DNA from: Pseudomonas parafulva | GTDB taxonomy: Bacteria; Pseudomonadota; Gammaproteobacteria; Pseudomonadales; Pseudomonadaceae | NCBI RefSeq assembly: GCF_002021815.1 | Contig: NZ_CP019952.1 | Coordinates: forward strand, 3,379,001-3,443,000 | DNA length: 64,000 nucleotides | Direction of reading: 5' to 3' | Part shown: piece by piece, positions 34,237 through 43,019 of the stretch | How the letters are laid out: every line of letters starts with the position of its first letter | Position numbering within the stretch: the first letter of the stretch is position 1 | Made by a program: the position numbers and the translations under genes | The notes under the pieces: model-generated | What the model was told of the DNA's origin: nothing | The model's database searches: none | What the model saw: only the letters and a program-made list of their open reading frames with translations

Positions 34237-37200
34237 ATGTCGTTGTCCAGCGGGCTGATCGCCGCGGTCGCCCTGGCCTATATGGCCGTCATGTTCGCCA
34301 TCGCCTTCTATGGCGACCGGCGCAGCACCCCATTGCCGCCCAAATTGCGTGCCTGGGTGTACAGCCTGTCGCTGGCGGTGTATTGCACCAGCTGGACGTT
34401 CTTCGGCGCGGTCGGACAAGCGGCCGAGCAGCTGTGGGCATTCCTGCCGATCTACCTGGGGCCGGTATTGCTCCTGGTCTTCGCACCCTGGGTGGTGCAG
34501 AAGATGGTGCTGATCAGCAAACAGCAGAACATCACTTCCATCGCCGACTTCATCGCCGCCCGCTACGGCAAGTCCCAGACGCTGGCCGTGGTGGTGGCCC
34601 TGATCTGCCTGGTGGGGGTGCTGCCCTACATCGCCTTGCAGCTCAAGGGCATCGTACTGGGCGTCAACCTGTTGATCGGCGCCAGTGCAGACGCCACCGG
34701 CACACGCGTACAGGACACAGCGCTAGTGGTGTCGCTGGTGCTGGCGTTGTTCGCCATCGTATTCGGCACGCGCAGCCTGGATGTCACCGAGCACCACCGG
34801 GGCATGGTGCTGGCGATCGCGTTCGAGTCGTTGATCAAGCTGCTGGCGTTTCTGGCCGTGGGGATCTTCGTCGTCTTTAACCTCTACGATGGGTTCGATG
34901 ACCTGTTCACCCAGGCGCGCCAGTCCATCGAACTGCACGATTACTGGACGGAGACCATCAACTGGCCGTCGATGGTGGTCCAGACGGCCGTTGCCATGAT
35001 GGCCATCATCTGCCTGCCACGGCAGTTTCATGTGACCGTTGTGGAAAACATCGAGCCGCAGGACATGCGCCTGGCACGCTGGGTGTTCCCGATTTACCTG
35101 GCCCTGGCCGCCCTGTTCGTGGTGCCCATCGCCCTGGCGGGGCAGATGCTGCTGCCGGGTACGGTGATATCGGACTCATTCGTGATCAGCCTGCCCCTGG
35201 CCGAGGCACACCCCAGCCTGGCGCTGCTGGCATTCATCGGTGGCGCGTCAGCTGCTACCGGCATGGTCATCGTCGAGGCGGTAGCGCTGTCGACCATGGT
35301 GTCCAACGACATGCTGCTGCCCTGGTTGCTGCGTCGCAACAACGCCGAGCGACCATTCGAGGTGTTCCGGCACTGGATGCTTTCGGTTCGGCGGGTCACC
35401 ATCGTGGTCATCCTGCTGCTGGCGTACGTCAGTTACCGCCTGCTGGGCTCCACGGCCAGCCTGGCGACCATCGGCCAGATCGCGTTCGCCGCCGTGACCC
35501 AATTGACGCCCGCCATGCTCGGCGCGCTGTACTGGAAGCAGGCTAACCGCCGGGGCGTTTTTGCAGGCCTGGCGGCGGGTATTTTCCTGTGGTTCTACAC
35601 CCTGGTGCTGCCCATCGCCGCCCACAGTCTGGGCTGGTCGCTGCAGGTGTTTCCAGGGTTGGCGTGGTTGCATGGCAACCCGTTGAATCTGCCGATCAGC
35701 CCGCTGACCCAAGGCGTGGTGCTATCGCTTGCCGGCAACTTCACCCTGTTTGCCTGGGTCTCGCTGCTGTCGCGTACCCGCGTGTCCGAGCACTGGCAAG
35801 CGGGCCGCTTCATTGGCCAGCAGACCAGCGCCCGCCCCAGCAGCAAGCCGCTGCTGGCGGTGCAGATCGACGACCTGCTGACCTTGGCATCGCGTTTCGT
35901 GGGTGAGGAGCGCGCGCGGCAGAGCTTCATTCGGTTCGCCTATCGCCAGGGCAAGGGCTTCAACCCCAACCAGAACGCCGACGGTGACTGGATCGAACAC
36001 ACCGAGCGGTTGTTGGCCGGTGTCTTGGGCAGTTCGTCTACCCGTGCAGTAGTCAAGGCAGCCATCGAGGGCCGCGACATGCAGCTCGAAGACGTGGTGC
36101 GCATTGCCGATGAAGCGAGCGAGGTGCTGCAGTTCAACCGGGCGTTGCTGCAGGGCGCCATCGAGAACATCAACCAGGGCATCAGTGTGGTCGACCAGAA
36201 CCTGCACCTGGTGGCCTGGAACCGGCGTTACCTTGAGCTGTTCAATTACCCGGACGGGCTGATCAGCGTGGGACGGCCCATTGCCGACATCATTCGCTAT
36301 AACGCTGAGCGCGGCCTGTGCGGCCCAGGGGAAGCCCAGGTGCACGTGGCCCGGCGTCTGCACTGGATGCGCCAGGGCCGGGCTCACTCGTCCGAGCGGC
36401 TGTTCCCCAATGGGCGCGTGATCGAGTTGATCGGCAACCCGATGCCAGGTGGCGGTTTCGTCATGAGCTTTACCGACATCACGCCGTTTCGCGAAGCCGA
36501 GCAAGCGCTGCGCCACGCCAACGAAAGCCTTGAGCAACGCGTGGCAGAGCGCACCTACGAGCTGTCGCAACTGAACCAGGCGCTGACCGAAGCCAAGAGC
36601 CATGCCGAAGCGGTCAGCCAGTCCAAGACCCGCTTCCTGGCTGCGGTCAGCCACGACCTGATGCAGCCGCTCAACGCCGCCAGGCTGTTTTCTGCGGCGT
36701 TGTCGCAGCAAGCCGAAGGCATGACCGAAGAAGCCCGGCAACTGGTCCAGCACATGGACAGTTCACTGCGTTCGGCCGAGGAGCTGATCAGCGACCTGCT
36801 GGACATCTCGCGCCTGGAAAACGGCAAGATCACCCCCGACGCCAAGCCGTTTGCCCTGAACGAGCTGTTCGACACCCTTGGGGCGGAATTCAAGGTGTTG
36901 GCTGCCGAGAAAGGCCTGGCGTTTCGCCTGCGCGGTAGCCGCCTGCGGGTCAACAGTGACATCAAACTGCTGCGCCGTGTGCTGCAGAACTTCCTCACCA
37001 ACGCCCTGCGCTATGGCAAGAGCCCGATCCTGCTGGGGGCTCGCCGCCAGGGCGAGCGCCTGTGGCTGGAAGTCTGGGACAGGGGGCCCGGCATCGCCGA
37101 CGACAAGCTGCACGTGATCTTCCAGGAGTTCAAACGCCTGGACAGCCATCAGACCCGCGCCGAAAAAGGCCTGGGCCTGGGCCTGGCGATCGCTGACGGA

Positions 37201-37710
37201 CTGTGCCGGGTCCTGGGCCACACACTGGAGGTACGTTCCTGGCCAGGCAAGGGGACAGTGTTCCGCGTAAGCGTACCGATCTCTCAACAACCAGCCCTCG
37301 TCACTTCGGCGGTAGAGCAGCGCAGCGAGCCGCTGGCCGGGCTGCAGGTGCTGTGCGTCGACAACGAAGACAGCATCCTGATTGGCATGAACAGCCTGCT
37401 CAGCCGCTGGGGCTGCCAGGTGTGGACCGCACGCAGCCGCAGCGAGTGCGAGGCGCTGCTGGCCGAGGGCATGCGTCCGCACCTGGCCTTGGTGGACTAC
37501 CACCTGGATGAAGGCGACACCGGCACGCGCTTGATGGGCTGGCTACGCACTCGGTTGGGCGAACCGGTGCCTGGGGTGGTCATCAGCGCCGACGGCAGCA
37601 AGGAAACCGTCGCACTGGTGCATGCCGCAGGCCTGGACTATCTGCCCAAGCCGGTGAAGCCCGCTGCCTTGCGGGCCCTGCTCAACCGTCATCTGAGCCT
37701 GGTGCAGTAA
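34237..37710 (+). CDS. crbS: Sodium:solute symporter/hybrid sensor histidine kinase CrbS
   Basis: A single 1157-residue protein that joins transport-like sensing to two-component signalling. An N-terminal SSS symporter domain with about 13 helices (about 1-540) is followed by a STAC-like linker and a PAS region (about 640-780). Next is a coiled coil, then a histidine kinase with H806 in SHDLMQPL, N-box NFLTNALRYG, and G-boxes DRGPGIADD and EKGLGLGLA. The C-terminal receiver domain has D1087 in LVDYHLDEG. The start is ATG 34237 with CGGAG upstream. CrbS/CrbR controls acetate utilisation in pseudomonads; its CrbR partner is not in the window. Its last 29 bases overlap rmuC. Confidence 0.93.
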   Translation: MSLSSGLIAAVALAYMAVMFAIAFYGDRRSTPLPPKLRAWVYSLSLAVYCTSWTFFGAVGQAAEQLWAFLPIYLGPVLLLVFAPWVVQKMVLISKQQNITSIADFIAARYGKSQTLAVVVALICLVGVLPYIALQLKGIVLGVNLLIGASADATGTRVQDTALVVSLVLALFAIVFGTRSLDVTEHHRGMVLAIAFESLIKLLAFLAVGIFVVFNLYDGFDDLFTQARQSIELHDYWTETINWPSMVVQTAVAMMAIICLPRQFHVTVVENIEPQDMRLARWVFPIYLALAALFVVPIALAGQMLLPGTVISDSFVISLPLAEAHPSLALLAFIGGASAATGMVIVEAVALSTMVSNDMLLPWLLRRNNAERPFEVFRHWMLSVRRVTIVVILLLAYVSYRLLGSTASLATIGQIAFAAVTQLTPAMLGALYWKQANRRGVFAGLAAGIFLWFYTLVLPIAAHSLGWSLQVFPGLAWLHGNPLNLPISPLTQGVVLSLAGNFTLFAWVSLLSRTRVSEHWQAGRFIGQQTSARPSSKPLLAVQIDDLLTLASRFVGEERARQSFIRFAYRQGKGFNPNQNADGDWIEHTERLLAGVLGSSSTRAVVKAAIEGRDMQLEDVVRIADEASEVLQFNRALLQGAIENINQGISVVDQNLHLVAWNRRYLELFNYPDGLISVGRPIADIIRYNAERGLCGPGEAQVHVARRLHWMRQGRAHSSERLFPNGRVIELIGNPMPGGGFVMSFTDITPFREAEQALRHANESLEQRVAERTYELSQLNQALTEAKSHAEAVSQSKTRFLAAVSHDLMQPLNAARLFSAALSQQAEGMTEEARQLVQHMDSSLRSAEELISDLLDISRLENGKITPDAKPFALNELFDTLGAEFKVLAAEKGLAFRLRGSRLRVNSDIKLLRRVLQNFLTNALRYGKSPILLGARRQGERLWLEVWDRGPGIADDKLHVIFQEFKRLDSHQTRAEKGLGLGLAIADGLCRVLGHTLEVRSWPGKGTVFRVSVPISQQPALVTSAVEQRSEPLAGLQVLCVDNEDSILIGMNSLLSRWGCQVWTARSRSECEALLAEGMRPHLALVDYHLDEGDTGTRLMGWLRTRLGEPVPGVVISADGSKETVALVHAAGLDYLPKPVKPAALRALLNRHLSLVQ

Positions 37711-39166
37711 GCGCCTGGTCGGGCGCTTCATCGGCGAAGGCGCGTTCGAGCAAGTCGGGCGCCAGGCTTTTGCTGGCCCGGGCGCCGAGCAGCTTGAGCT
37801 GCTCGCTGCGACTGACCAGGTTGCCGCGCCCTTCGCACAGTTTGTTACGGGCTGCCGCGTAGGCCTTGTCCACCTGTTGCAGGCGGCTGCCCAGTTCATC
37901 CAGGTCCTGGATAAACAGCACGAACTTGTCGTACAGCCACCCGGCACGTTCGGCGATTTCCCGGGCGTTCTGGCCTTGGCGTTCCTGCTTCCACAAACTG
38001 TCTATCACCCGCAACGTGGCCAGTAAGGTGGTGGGGCTGACGATGACGATTTGCCGGTCGAAGGCTTCCTGGAACAGGTTGGGCTCGGCCTGCAACGCCG
38101 CCGAGAACGCGGCCTCGATGGGCACGAACAGCAGCACGAAATCCAGGCTGTGCAGGCCTTCGAGACGGCTGTAGTCCTTGCTTGACAGGCCCTTGACGTG
38201 ACTGCGCAGGGACTGGACGTGCTGCTTGAGCGCCGCCTCGTCGTTGCCTGACACGAACTGCTGGTAGGCCGTTAGGCTTACCTTGGCATCGACCACCACC
38301 TGTTTGTTGCCCGGCAACATGATCAGCACATCGGGCTGGAAGCGCTCACCGTCAGCGCTCTTGAGGCTGACCTGCGTCTGGTACTCCCTGCCCTTTTCGA
38401 GCCCTGCGTGTTCGAGCACGCGCTCCAGGATCAGCTCGCCCCAGTTACCCTGGGTTTTCTGCCCCTTGAGCGCCTGGGTGAGGTTGGTCGCTTCATCGGA
38501 CAGGCGCAGGTTCAGTTGCTGCAGGCGCTCGAGCTCCTTGCCCAGCGAAAAGCGCTCGCGGGCTTCCTGCTGGTAGCTTTCCTCGACACGTTTTTCGAAC
38601 GCCTGGATGCGCTCCTTCAATGGGTCGAGCAGTTGGCCAAGGTGCTGCTGGCTGGTCTGGGCAAAGCGCTGTTCGCGCTCATCGAAGATCTTGGTGGCCA
38701 TGTCGGCAAACTGGGCACGCAGGGTATCGCGGGCCTCCTGCAGGTCCTCGAGACGCTGCTGGTGGCTTTCCTGCTGCTCTCGCAGCTCGGCTTCCAGGCG
38801 TGCGGCCTGAGACTCCAGGCGGCGCTGCTCTGCCTCGCGGGTAGCGCGCTCCAGGTTCCAGGCATGGGCGGCGTCGCGGGCATTGTCCCGCTCGATCTGC
38901 AGCAGCTCCAGCTCTCGGCCCTGGGCTGCAAGCTGCGTCTGCTTGAGGGTATTGGCTTCGCTGAGGTCACTGACTTCATCACGACTGGCATCGAGTTGCG
39001 CCTGCAAACCGGCCTGGGCCAGCTGCGCTGCGTTCAGACGCTCTTCAAGCAAGGCACGCTCGCCATGCCGTGCCGCATGCCGACGCTGCAGCTGCATGAC
39101 CCACACCAGGCACGGCACCGCGCCCGCCACCAAGCCCAGCAGAATGCTGGCCAGATCCACTGTCAT
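37682..39166 (-). CDS. rmuC: DNA recombination protein RmuC homologue
   Basis: 494 residues: an N-terminal membrane anchor (about 3-22), a long coiled coil (about 25-190), then the RmuC nuclease-like domain (about 200-450) with GNWGELILERVLEHAGLEKGREY, FQPDVLIMLPGNKQVVVDAKVSL and FVPIEAAFSAAL. RmuC limits recombination between inverted repeats. The start MTVDL at 39166 is chosen over the frame start at 39181. Its 3' end overlaps the end of crbS by 29 bases, an antisense convergent overlap. Confidence 0.92.
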   Translation of the reverse strand: MTVDLASILLGLVAGAVPCLVWVMQLQRRHAARHGERALLEERLNAAQLAQAGLQAQLDASRDEVSDLSEANTLKQTQLAAQGRELELLQIERDNARDAAHAWNLERATREAEQRRLESQAARLEAELREQQESHQQRLEDLQEARDTLRAQFADMATKIFDEREQRFAQTSQQHLGQLLDPLKERIQAFEKRVEESYQQEARERFSLGKELERLQQLNLRLSDEATNLTQALKGQKTQGNWGELILERVLEHAGLEKGREYQTQVSLKSADGERFQPDVLIMLPGNKQVVVDAKVSLTAYQQFVSGNDEAALKQHVQSLRSHVKGLSSKDYSRLEGLHSLDFVLLFVPIEAAFSAALQAEPNLFQEAFDRQIVIVSPTTLLATLRVIDSLWKQERQGQNAREIAERAGWLYDKFVLFIQDLDELGSRLQQVDKAYAAARNKLCEGRGNLVSRSEQLKLLGARASKSLAPDLLERAFADEAPDQALTAPGSDDG

Positions 39167-39254
39167 GCCTACCCCGGTCACTGTCTGGCAAATTCGCTGA
39201 AGCTTAACAGCCTGACCGGCAGGTTGCCCGCGGCGCTGTCACATGCAGGGGTAA

Positions 39255-39671
39255 TCAGTGCCCGAACCACTGACGCAGCAAACGGCGGGCCTCCTGGGAT
39301 CCCTTCCCGGCCGCCAACTCCAGCCAGCTGCGAGCCTGCTCGGGCGCAGACGCCCGGCACGCTCGGGCATACTCCACCTGGGCGCGACAATCGCCTGCGC
39401 GTGCGGCCTGACGGAGCAGGTCATGGCCGATACGCCGATCACGGGCGCTGCCGCAGTCGCGGCAAAGCATCTGTCCCAGGCGGCTTTGAGCCACCACCAC
39501 ACCCTCGCGCGCTGGGCGCTTGAGTAACCGCCCAGCCAGGTGCTTGACCTGTGGTTTGTCGCCCAAACGCGAACTGTCGAGTAGCCACAGGGCAACTTTG
39601 AGCGTGAACCGTCCAGGGCGCTGTGCAGACGAGGGCATGGGGCTGGCGAGTTGTTTGCTGCGAGACTTCAT
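39255..39671 (-). CDS. Sel1/TPR-repeat small protein
   Basis: A 138-residue protein with two to three degenerate Sel1-like helical repeats in its second half (for example ARSWLELAAGKGSQEARRLLRQW, about residues 112-136, and a matching unit at about 70-110). No signal peptide or catalytic motif. Two cysteines in MLCRDCGSARDRR could bind metal. Start ATG 39671; an in-frame start at 39689 is possible. Presumably a protein-protein interaction factor. Confidence 0.75.
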   Translation of the reverse strand: MKSRSKQLASPMPSSAQRPGRFTLKVALWLLDSSRLGDKPQVKHLAGRLLKRPAREGVVVAQSRLGQMLCRDCGSARDRRIGHDLLRQAARAGDCRAQVEYARACRASAPEQARSWLELAAGKGSQEARRLLRQWFGH

Positions 39672-39879
39672 GAGCGGCAGGTCAGGCAAATCGAAAAGCG
39701 CGCCACTCTACCGGTTTTTGACGTGCCGGCCTAATGCCGAGGACTTTTTTTATAAAAATTTCATGTGATTGTTTCTTGACGTTTGCAAGACGATGGATGG
39801 TCATGCGAGCTGGTCTGATTTTTGGCAAGACCCGAGACAATTTGGCGCCAACCCCGCACTAGAGCAAGCGGCGACGACA

Positions 39880-39914
39880 ATCCACAGTTCCTGTGGATAA
39901 GTCGGTGGACAACA
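39880..39914. promoter_or_regulatory. DnaA-box cluster in an orphan intergenic region
   Basis: Three DnaA-like sites lie within 35 bases: CAATCCACA near 39880, the perfect TGTGGATAA at 39892-39900, and GTGGACAAC near 39906. TCCACAG-TTC-CTGTGGA is itself palindromic. A strongly AT-rich stretch follows at 39965-40003. Confidence 0.5.
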
Positions 39915-40611
39915 CCCTATTCCCCCCCGCCAAGCCCCGAATTACGGGGGCTGCTGTCAAACTGACGATTTTTTCACCAACAAAAAATAGTGTTTTTTTT
40001 CATTGACTTAACTGGCCAGTCAAGTCATTGGCGACCGGAGCGGAAGGTAGGACGCGTTTGATACAAATCATCCTTTCGGTGTGAACAAGCCCCAGCCGGG
40101 CATCCGTTCGTGTGTCAGGCAGGCGTTCTAGGCATCCTCTAAGCGTGCTCTACCCCCTTCCCACCGGCAAAATTAAGGGCCATACTGCTCGGCTACCCAA
40201 GCGCTTCCAGGGCTTGCCTTCATTGAAAGGTTCAGGTAGGATGCGCCTCGTTAGTACCAAGCTGAAAGTCAATTCTGGCCAACAATGTCCTTGCAGATTC
40301 GCTTTCCCAACAGCGCGCTGCTGAAACCAGGACCGGCCCTTTCGATGACTCGCCCGCAGCCGATATGCTGCCGCGACATCCATCACGAGACTAATTGATC
40401 AGGATCCCGCACGAAGGCCCAGAACCTTGGCCCCGTGTGCTGCCTGTCCTCTGAAGTACCTACCAGTCAGCCCAAGCGCCCACTTTTGATTGCGCTCCTT
40501 CTGGCTGCTTTGTTCCAGCAGGTTCTCTCGTCCCTTAATAAAGACGTCACTGGAACGTTTCTATGATGCACGGATCTACTCCCCGTGTTTAATGCAGGAA
40601 CCTCCAATAAT
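39915..40611. other. Long intergenic region without a supported gene
   Basis: From the Sel1 gene to the 74-residue gene (39672-40611) I find no frame with ribosome site and coding character. It has a lower GC content than its surroundings in 39720-40030, long T and A runs, a DnaA-box cluster and one operator-like palindrome. A promoter for the 74-residue gene presumably lies near 40500-40590. A non-coding RNA cannot be excluded. Confidence 0.5.
40004..40027. promoter_or_regulatory. 24-base operator-like palindrome
   Basis: TGACTT-A-ACTGGCCAGT-C-AAGTCA is symmetrical in 22 of 24 positions. This resembles operators of TetR-type repressors. No regulated gene starts within 500 bases downstream. 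Confidence 0.5.
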
Positions 40612-40836
40612 ATGCAAACTCAACATCAAATCCAGGCTGCAATCGGTACCCTTTCCCAAGCGTTCTCGCCGCTGAAATGCTTGCTCGTTGCACCACGCAA
40701 GGGCAGCTTCAGCTTCACGCTGGTGGACGAACACGGTATCGCCTGCCACACCGAACGTCTGTACCACGAGCAGTACAGCCGCAGCGAACCGCTGCAGGCC
40801 GTTATCGCCCGTACCCGCCAGTCACTCACCGCGTGA
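40612..40836 (+). CDS. Conserved-looking hypothetical protein, 74 residues
   Basis: A compact protein without signal or membrane segments: a helix (about 5-18), then a beta-rich middle (KCLLVAPRKGSFSFTLVDEHGIACHTERLY) and a C-terminal helix. AGGAA before ATG 40612 supports the start. Followed by a hairpin at 40839. The family is unrecognised. Confidence 0.65.
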   Translation: MQTQHQIQAAIGTLSQAFSPLKCLLVAPRKGSFSFTLVDEHGIACHTERLYHEQYSRSEPLQAVIARTRQSLTA

Positions 40837-40838
40837 GC

Positions 40839-40860
40839 GGTGAATGCTGCGGCATTCACC
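40839..40860 (+). terminator. Hairpin after the 74-residue gene
   Basis: GGTGAATGC and GCATTCACC form a perfect 9-bp stem two bases past the TGA stop. There is no strong T tract. Confidence 0.5.
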
Positions 40861-41085
40861 CGTCAAATACACCCCCTCCCCGCTTGCCTGTACAAATCCA
40901 GCGTAATTGCCTTCGGGTATATCGCTCGGGTTGTCAGGCAGCAATCGATTTAAAAACAGCCCTTTACATCATCCTTATCACACTACACTTCAACTCGAGC
41001 GGTGCACGCCGCTTCCGGCGGGCCTGACCGTTCATCCAGCTGCCAAGCGCCTGCGCCCGTCGGTCTCTTACTGCTCGGGGGCACC

Positions 41086-41568
41086 ATGGGTATTGCGGCC
41101 AAAGAATTACGTCAGCATGTCATCAGGCCCACACTGATCTACCTTGACCGCCACTGCGTGAGCGCCGAAATGTTGTTGCTCGGCATTGCTGCCTGCCAGT
41201 CGGCATTGGGATCGGCGCTGCACGGTCGACGTGGGCATGGTCTGTTTCGCATAGATGACCAGCGTCATCGGACGCTTTGGGACGATTACCTGGCACGCGA
41301 TCCCGACTTGGCCAGCCGTGTACGCGGCCTGGCCAGCCAGCATGCCTTCCTGGGCGGACCCGACCTGGAACTTACCGTGAACCTGCGCTACGCCACCGCC
41401 ATTGCCTGGCTACTTGTCGAAGCTCAGGCTGTGACCTTGCCTGCAGTGGACGACCGGATAGGCCAGGCGCGCATCTGGCGTCAGATTTTCAACCCCCAGG
41501 GTCGCTTGCGAGACTTCACAGAAGCCTGGCAAGCCTGCGTGGATCAGAAACTGCCAGTGGCTTCTTGA
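41086..41568 (+). CDS. Hypothetical protein resembling a small structural or muramidase-like protein
   Basis: 160 residues, helical, no signal peptide. A region with LLLGIAACQSALGSALHGRRGHGLFRIDDQRHRTLWDDYLA (about 25-65) is reminiscent of proteins that recognise peptidoglycan, but no catalytic residue set is clear. GGGGG just upstream supports ATG 41086. The lone position ahead of the FadL gene gives no functional hint. I do not recognise the family with confidence. Confidence 0.65.
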   Translation: MGIAAKELRQHVIRPTLIYLDRHCVSAEMLLLGIAACQSALGSALHGRRGHGLFRIDDQRHRTLWDDYLARDPDLASRVRGLASQHAFLGGPDLELTVNLRYATAIAWLLVEAQAVTLPAVDDRIGQARIWRQIFNPQGRLRDFTEAWQACVDQKLPVAS

Positions 41569-41712
41569 GACGGTTCTTACAGACTCAACTGAGAAAGGGA
41601 ATTTTAGTCGGATTGTCCTACAAAACCGCTCTATCTCCTGCGATTGCGCCTATAGCGCGGCGCGTGATTTGTTGGTAGCTTTTCGCCTCGGAGATCCCAA
41701 GGAGTTCTAATA

Positions 41713-42978
41713 ATGAAAAAAGTAATGCTCAAAACCTCCCTTGGCGTTGCTGTTGCGCTCGCTTCGAGCCAACTGTTCGCCAGCGGCTTCGCGTTGAACG
41801 AACAAAGCGTCAGCAGCATGGGGACAGGTTTCGCGGGACGTTCCTCTTCTGCCGAGGATGCCAGCACCGTATACGGCAACCCGGCCGGCATGTCCCGCCT
41901 CAAGCGCCAGCAGGTCACCGTCGGTGGCGCAGCGGTCATCGCCAAAACCGATATCTCGGGGCCTGGCAGCAACCTTGGGGGGGAAACTGACGGTGACATG
42001 GTACCGGTCGTCGGCGTGCCCATGGGTTACTACGTCAAGCCCATCGACGACCACTGGACCGTCGGCTTCGGTGTCTACGTGCCATTCGGTCTGGTCACCG
42101 ACTACGGCAGTGACGACGCCGCGCGTTTTTGGGGCAAGAAAAGCCACGTGGAAGTGGTGACATTCCAGCCTACCGTCAGCTACGCCTTCAATGACAAGGT
42201 GTCGATCGGCTTCGGCCCGACCTTCAACCGGATCAAGGGCGAACTGGGTTCCAACCTGATCAACCCGGTCACTCCCGGGCGCAACGACGGTGAAGTCAAG
42301 ATCAAGGGCGACGACACGGCGGTCGGCTATAACATCGGCCTGATGGTGCAAGCCACCGACCGCACGCGCATCGGCCTGACCTATCACTCCATGGTCGACT
42401 ACAAGCTCGAGGGCAAGACCAAGGTCAACACCCCGCTGATCGGACCTTTCAGCGGCAGCAAGTTCGATGCCTCGCTCAAGATCAAGACGCCGGAGTCGGT
42501 GGACCTTTCGGTCACTCATGAGCTCGACGATCAGTGGACGCTGTACGCCGGCAGCACTTGGACGCGCTGGAGCCGTCTGAAGGACATCACTGTTCAGAAC
42601 GATGTCCCGCGCCCATTGATCGGCTCAGCCTTCCAGACCATTTCGGAAGAACAGAACTGGCATGACACCTGGGCCCACGCCGTGGGTGCGTCGTACAAGG
42701 TCAACAAGGAGTGGGTGCTGCGCACCGGCTTCACCGTCGACCAGTCGCCGACCAACAACCAGGATCGCTCGCCGCGCATCCCCACAGGCGATCGCAAGAT
42801 CTTCAGCCTGGGCGCCGGCTGGAGCCCGAGCGAGGACATGACCATCGACGTGGCGTATTCCTACCTGTGGGAAGAAGACACCAAGGTCAATCAGGTCAGC
42901 GCCACCAAGGGCGCCTACCGTGCCAAGTACGAGAACAGCGCGCACGGTGTAGGGGCGTCCCTCACTTACCGCTTCTGA
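41713..42978 (+). CDS. fadL: FadL/OmpP1 outer-membrane hydrophobic compound porin
   Basis: Beta-barrel porin for long-chain fatty acids or other hydrophobic compounds. It has 421 residues: a signal peptide (1-24, ending LFA-S), then the family N-terminal hatch with GFALNEQSVSSMGTGFAGRSSSAEDASTVYGNPAGMSRL. It ends in an aromatic residue, in SLTYRF, as expected for outer-membrane barrels. AAGGAG supports the start. The substrate could be alkanes, aromatics or fatty acids. A strong terminator follows. Confidence 0.94.
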   Translation: MKKVMLKTSLGVAVALASSQLFASGFALNEQSVSSMGTGFAGRSSSAEDASTVYGNPAGMSRLKRQQVTVGGAAVIAKTDISGPGSNLGGETDGDMVPVVGVPMGYYVKPIDDHWTVGFGVYVPFGLVTDYGSDDAARFWGKKSHVEVVTFQPTVSYAFNDKVSIGFGPTFNRIKGELGSNLINPVTPGRNDGEVKIKGDDTAVGYNIGLMVQATDRTRIGLTYHSMVDYKLEGKTKVNTPLIGPFSGSKFDASLKIKTPESVDLSVTHELDDQWTLYAGSTWTRWSRLKDITVQNDVPRPLIGSAFQTISEEQNWHDTWAHAVGASYKVNKEWVLRTGFTVDQSPTNNQDRSPRIPTGDRKIFSLGAGWSPSEDMTIDVAYSYLWEEDTKVNQVSATKGAYRAKYENSAHGVGASLTYRF

Positions 42979-42994
42979 TCATTCCCGCTACTGG

Positions 42995-43019
42995 AAAACC
43001 GCCCTCGTGGCGGTTTTTT
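42995..43019. terminator. Bidirectional terminator between fadL and the LysR gene
   Basis: AAAACCGCC-CTCGT-GGCGGTTTTTT is a 9-bp stem with a T6 run on the + strand and an A run that becomes T on the minus strand. It serves both convergent genes. Confidence 0.9.

Noticed and set aside
39880-40030. Chromosomal replication origin
   Set aside because: The dnaA, dnaN, rpmH and gidA genes that normally mark Pseudomonas oriC are absent, so only an origin-like or DnaA-titrating site can be suggested.
40112-40324. 70-residue frame in the long intergenic region
   Set aside because: No ribosome site, poor codon use and no similarity to known motifs.
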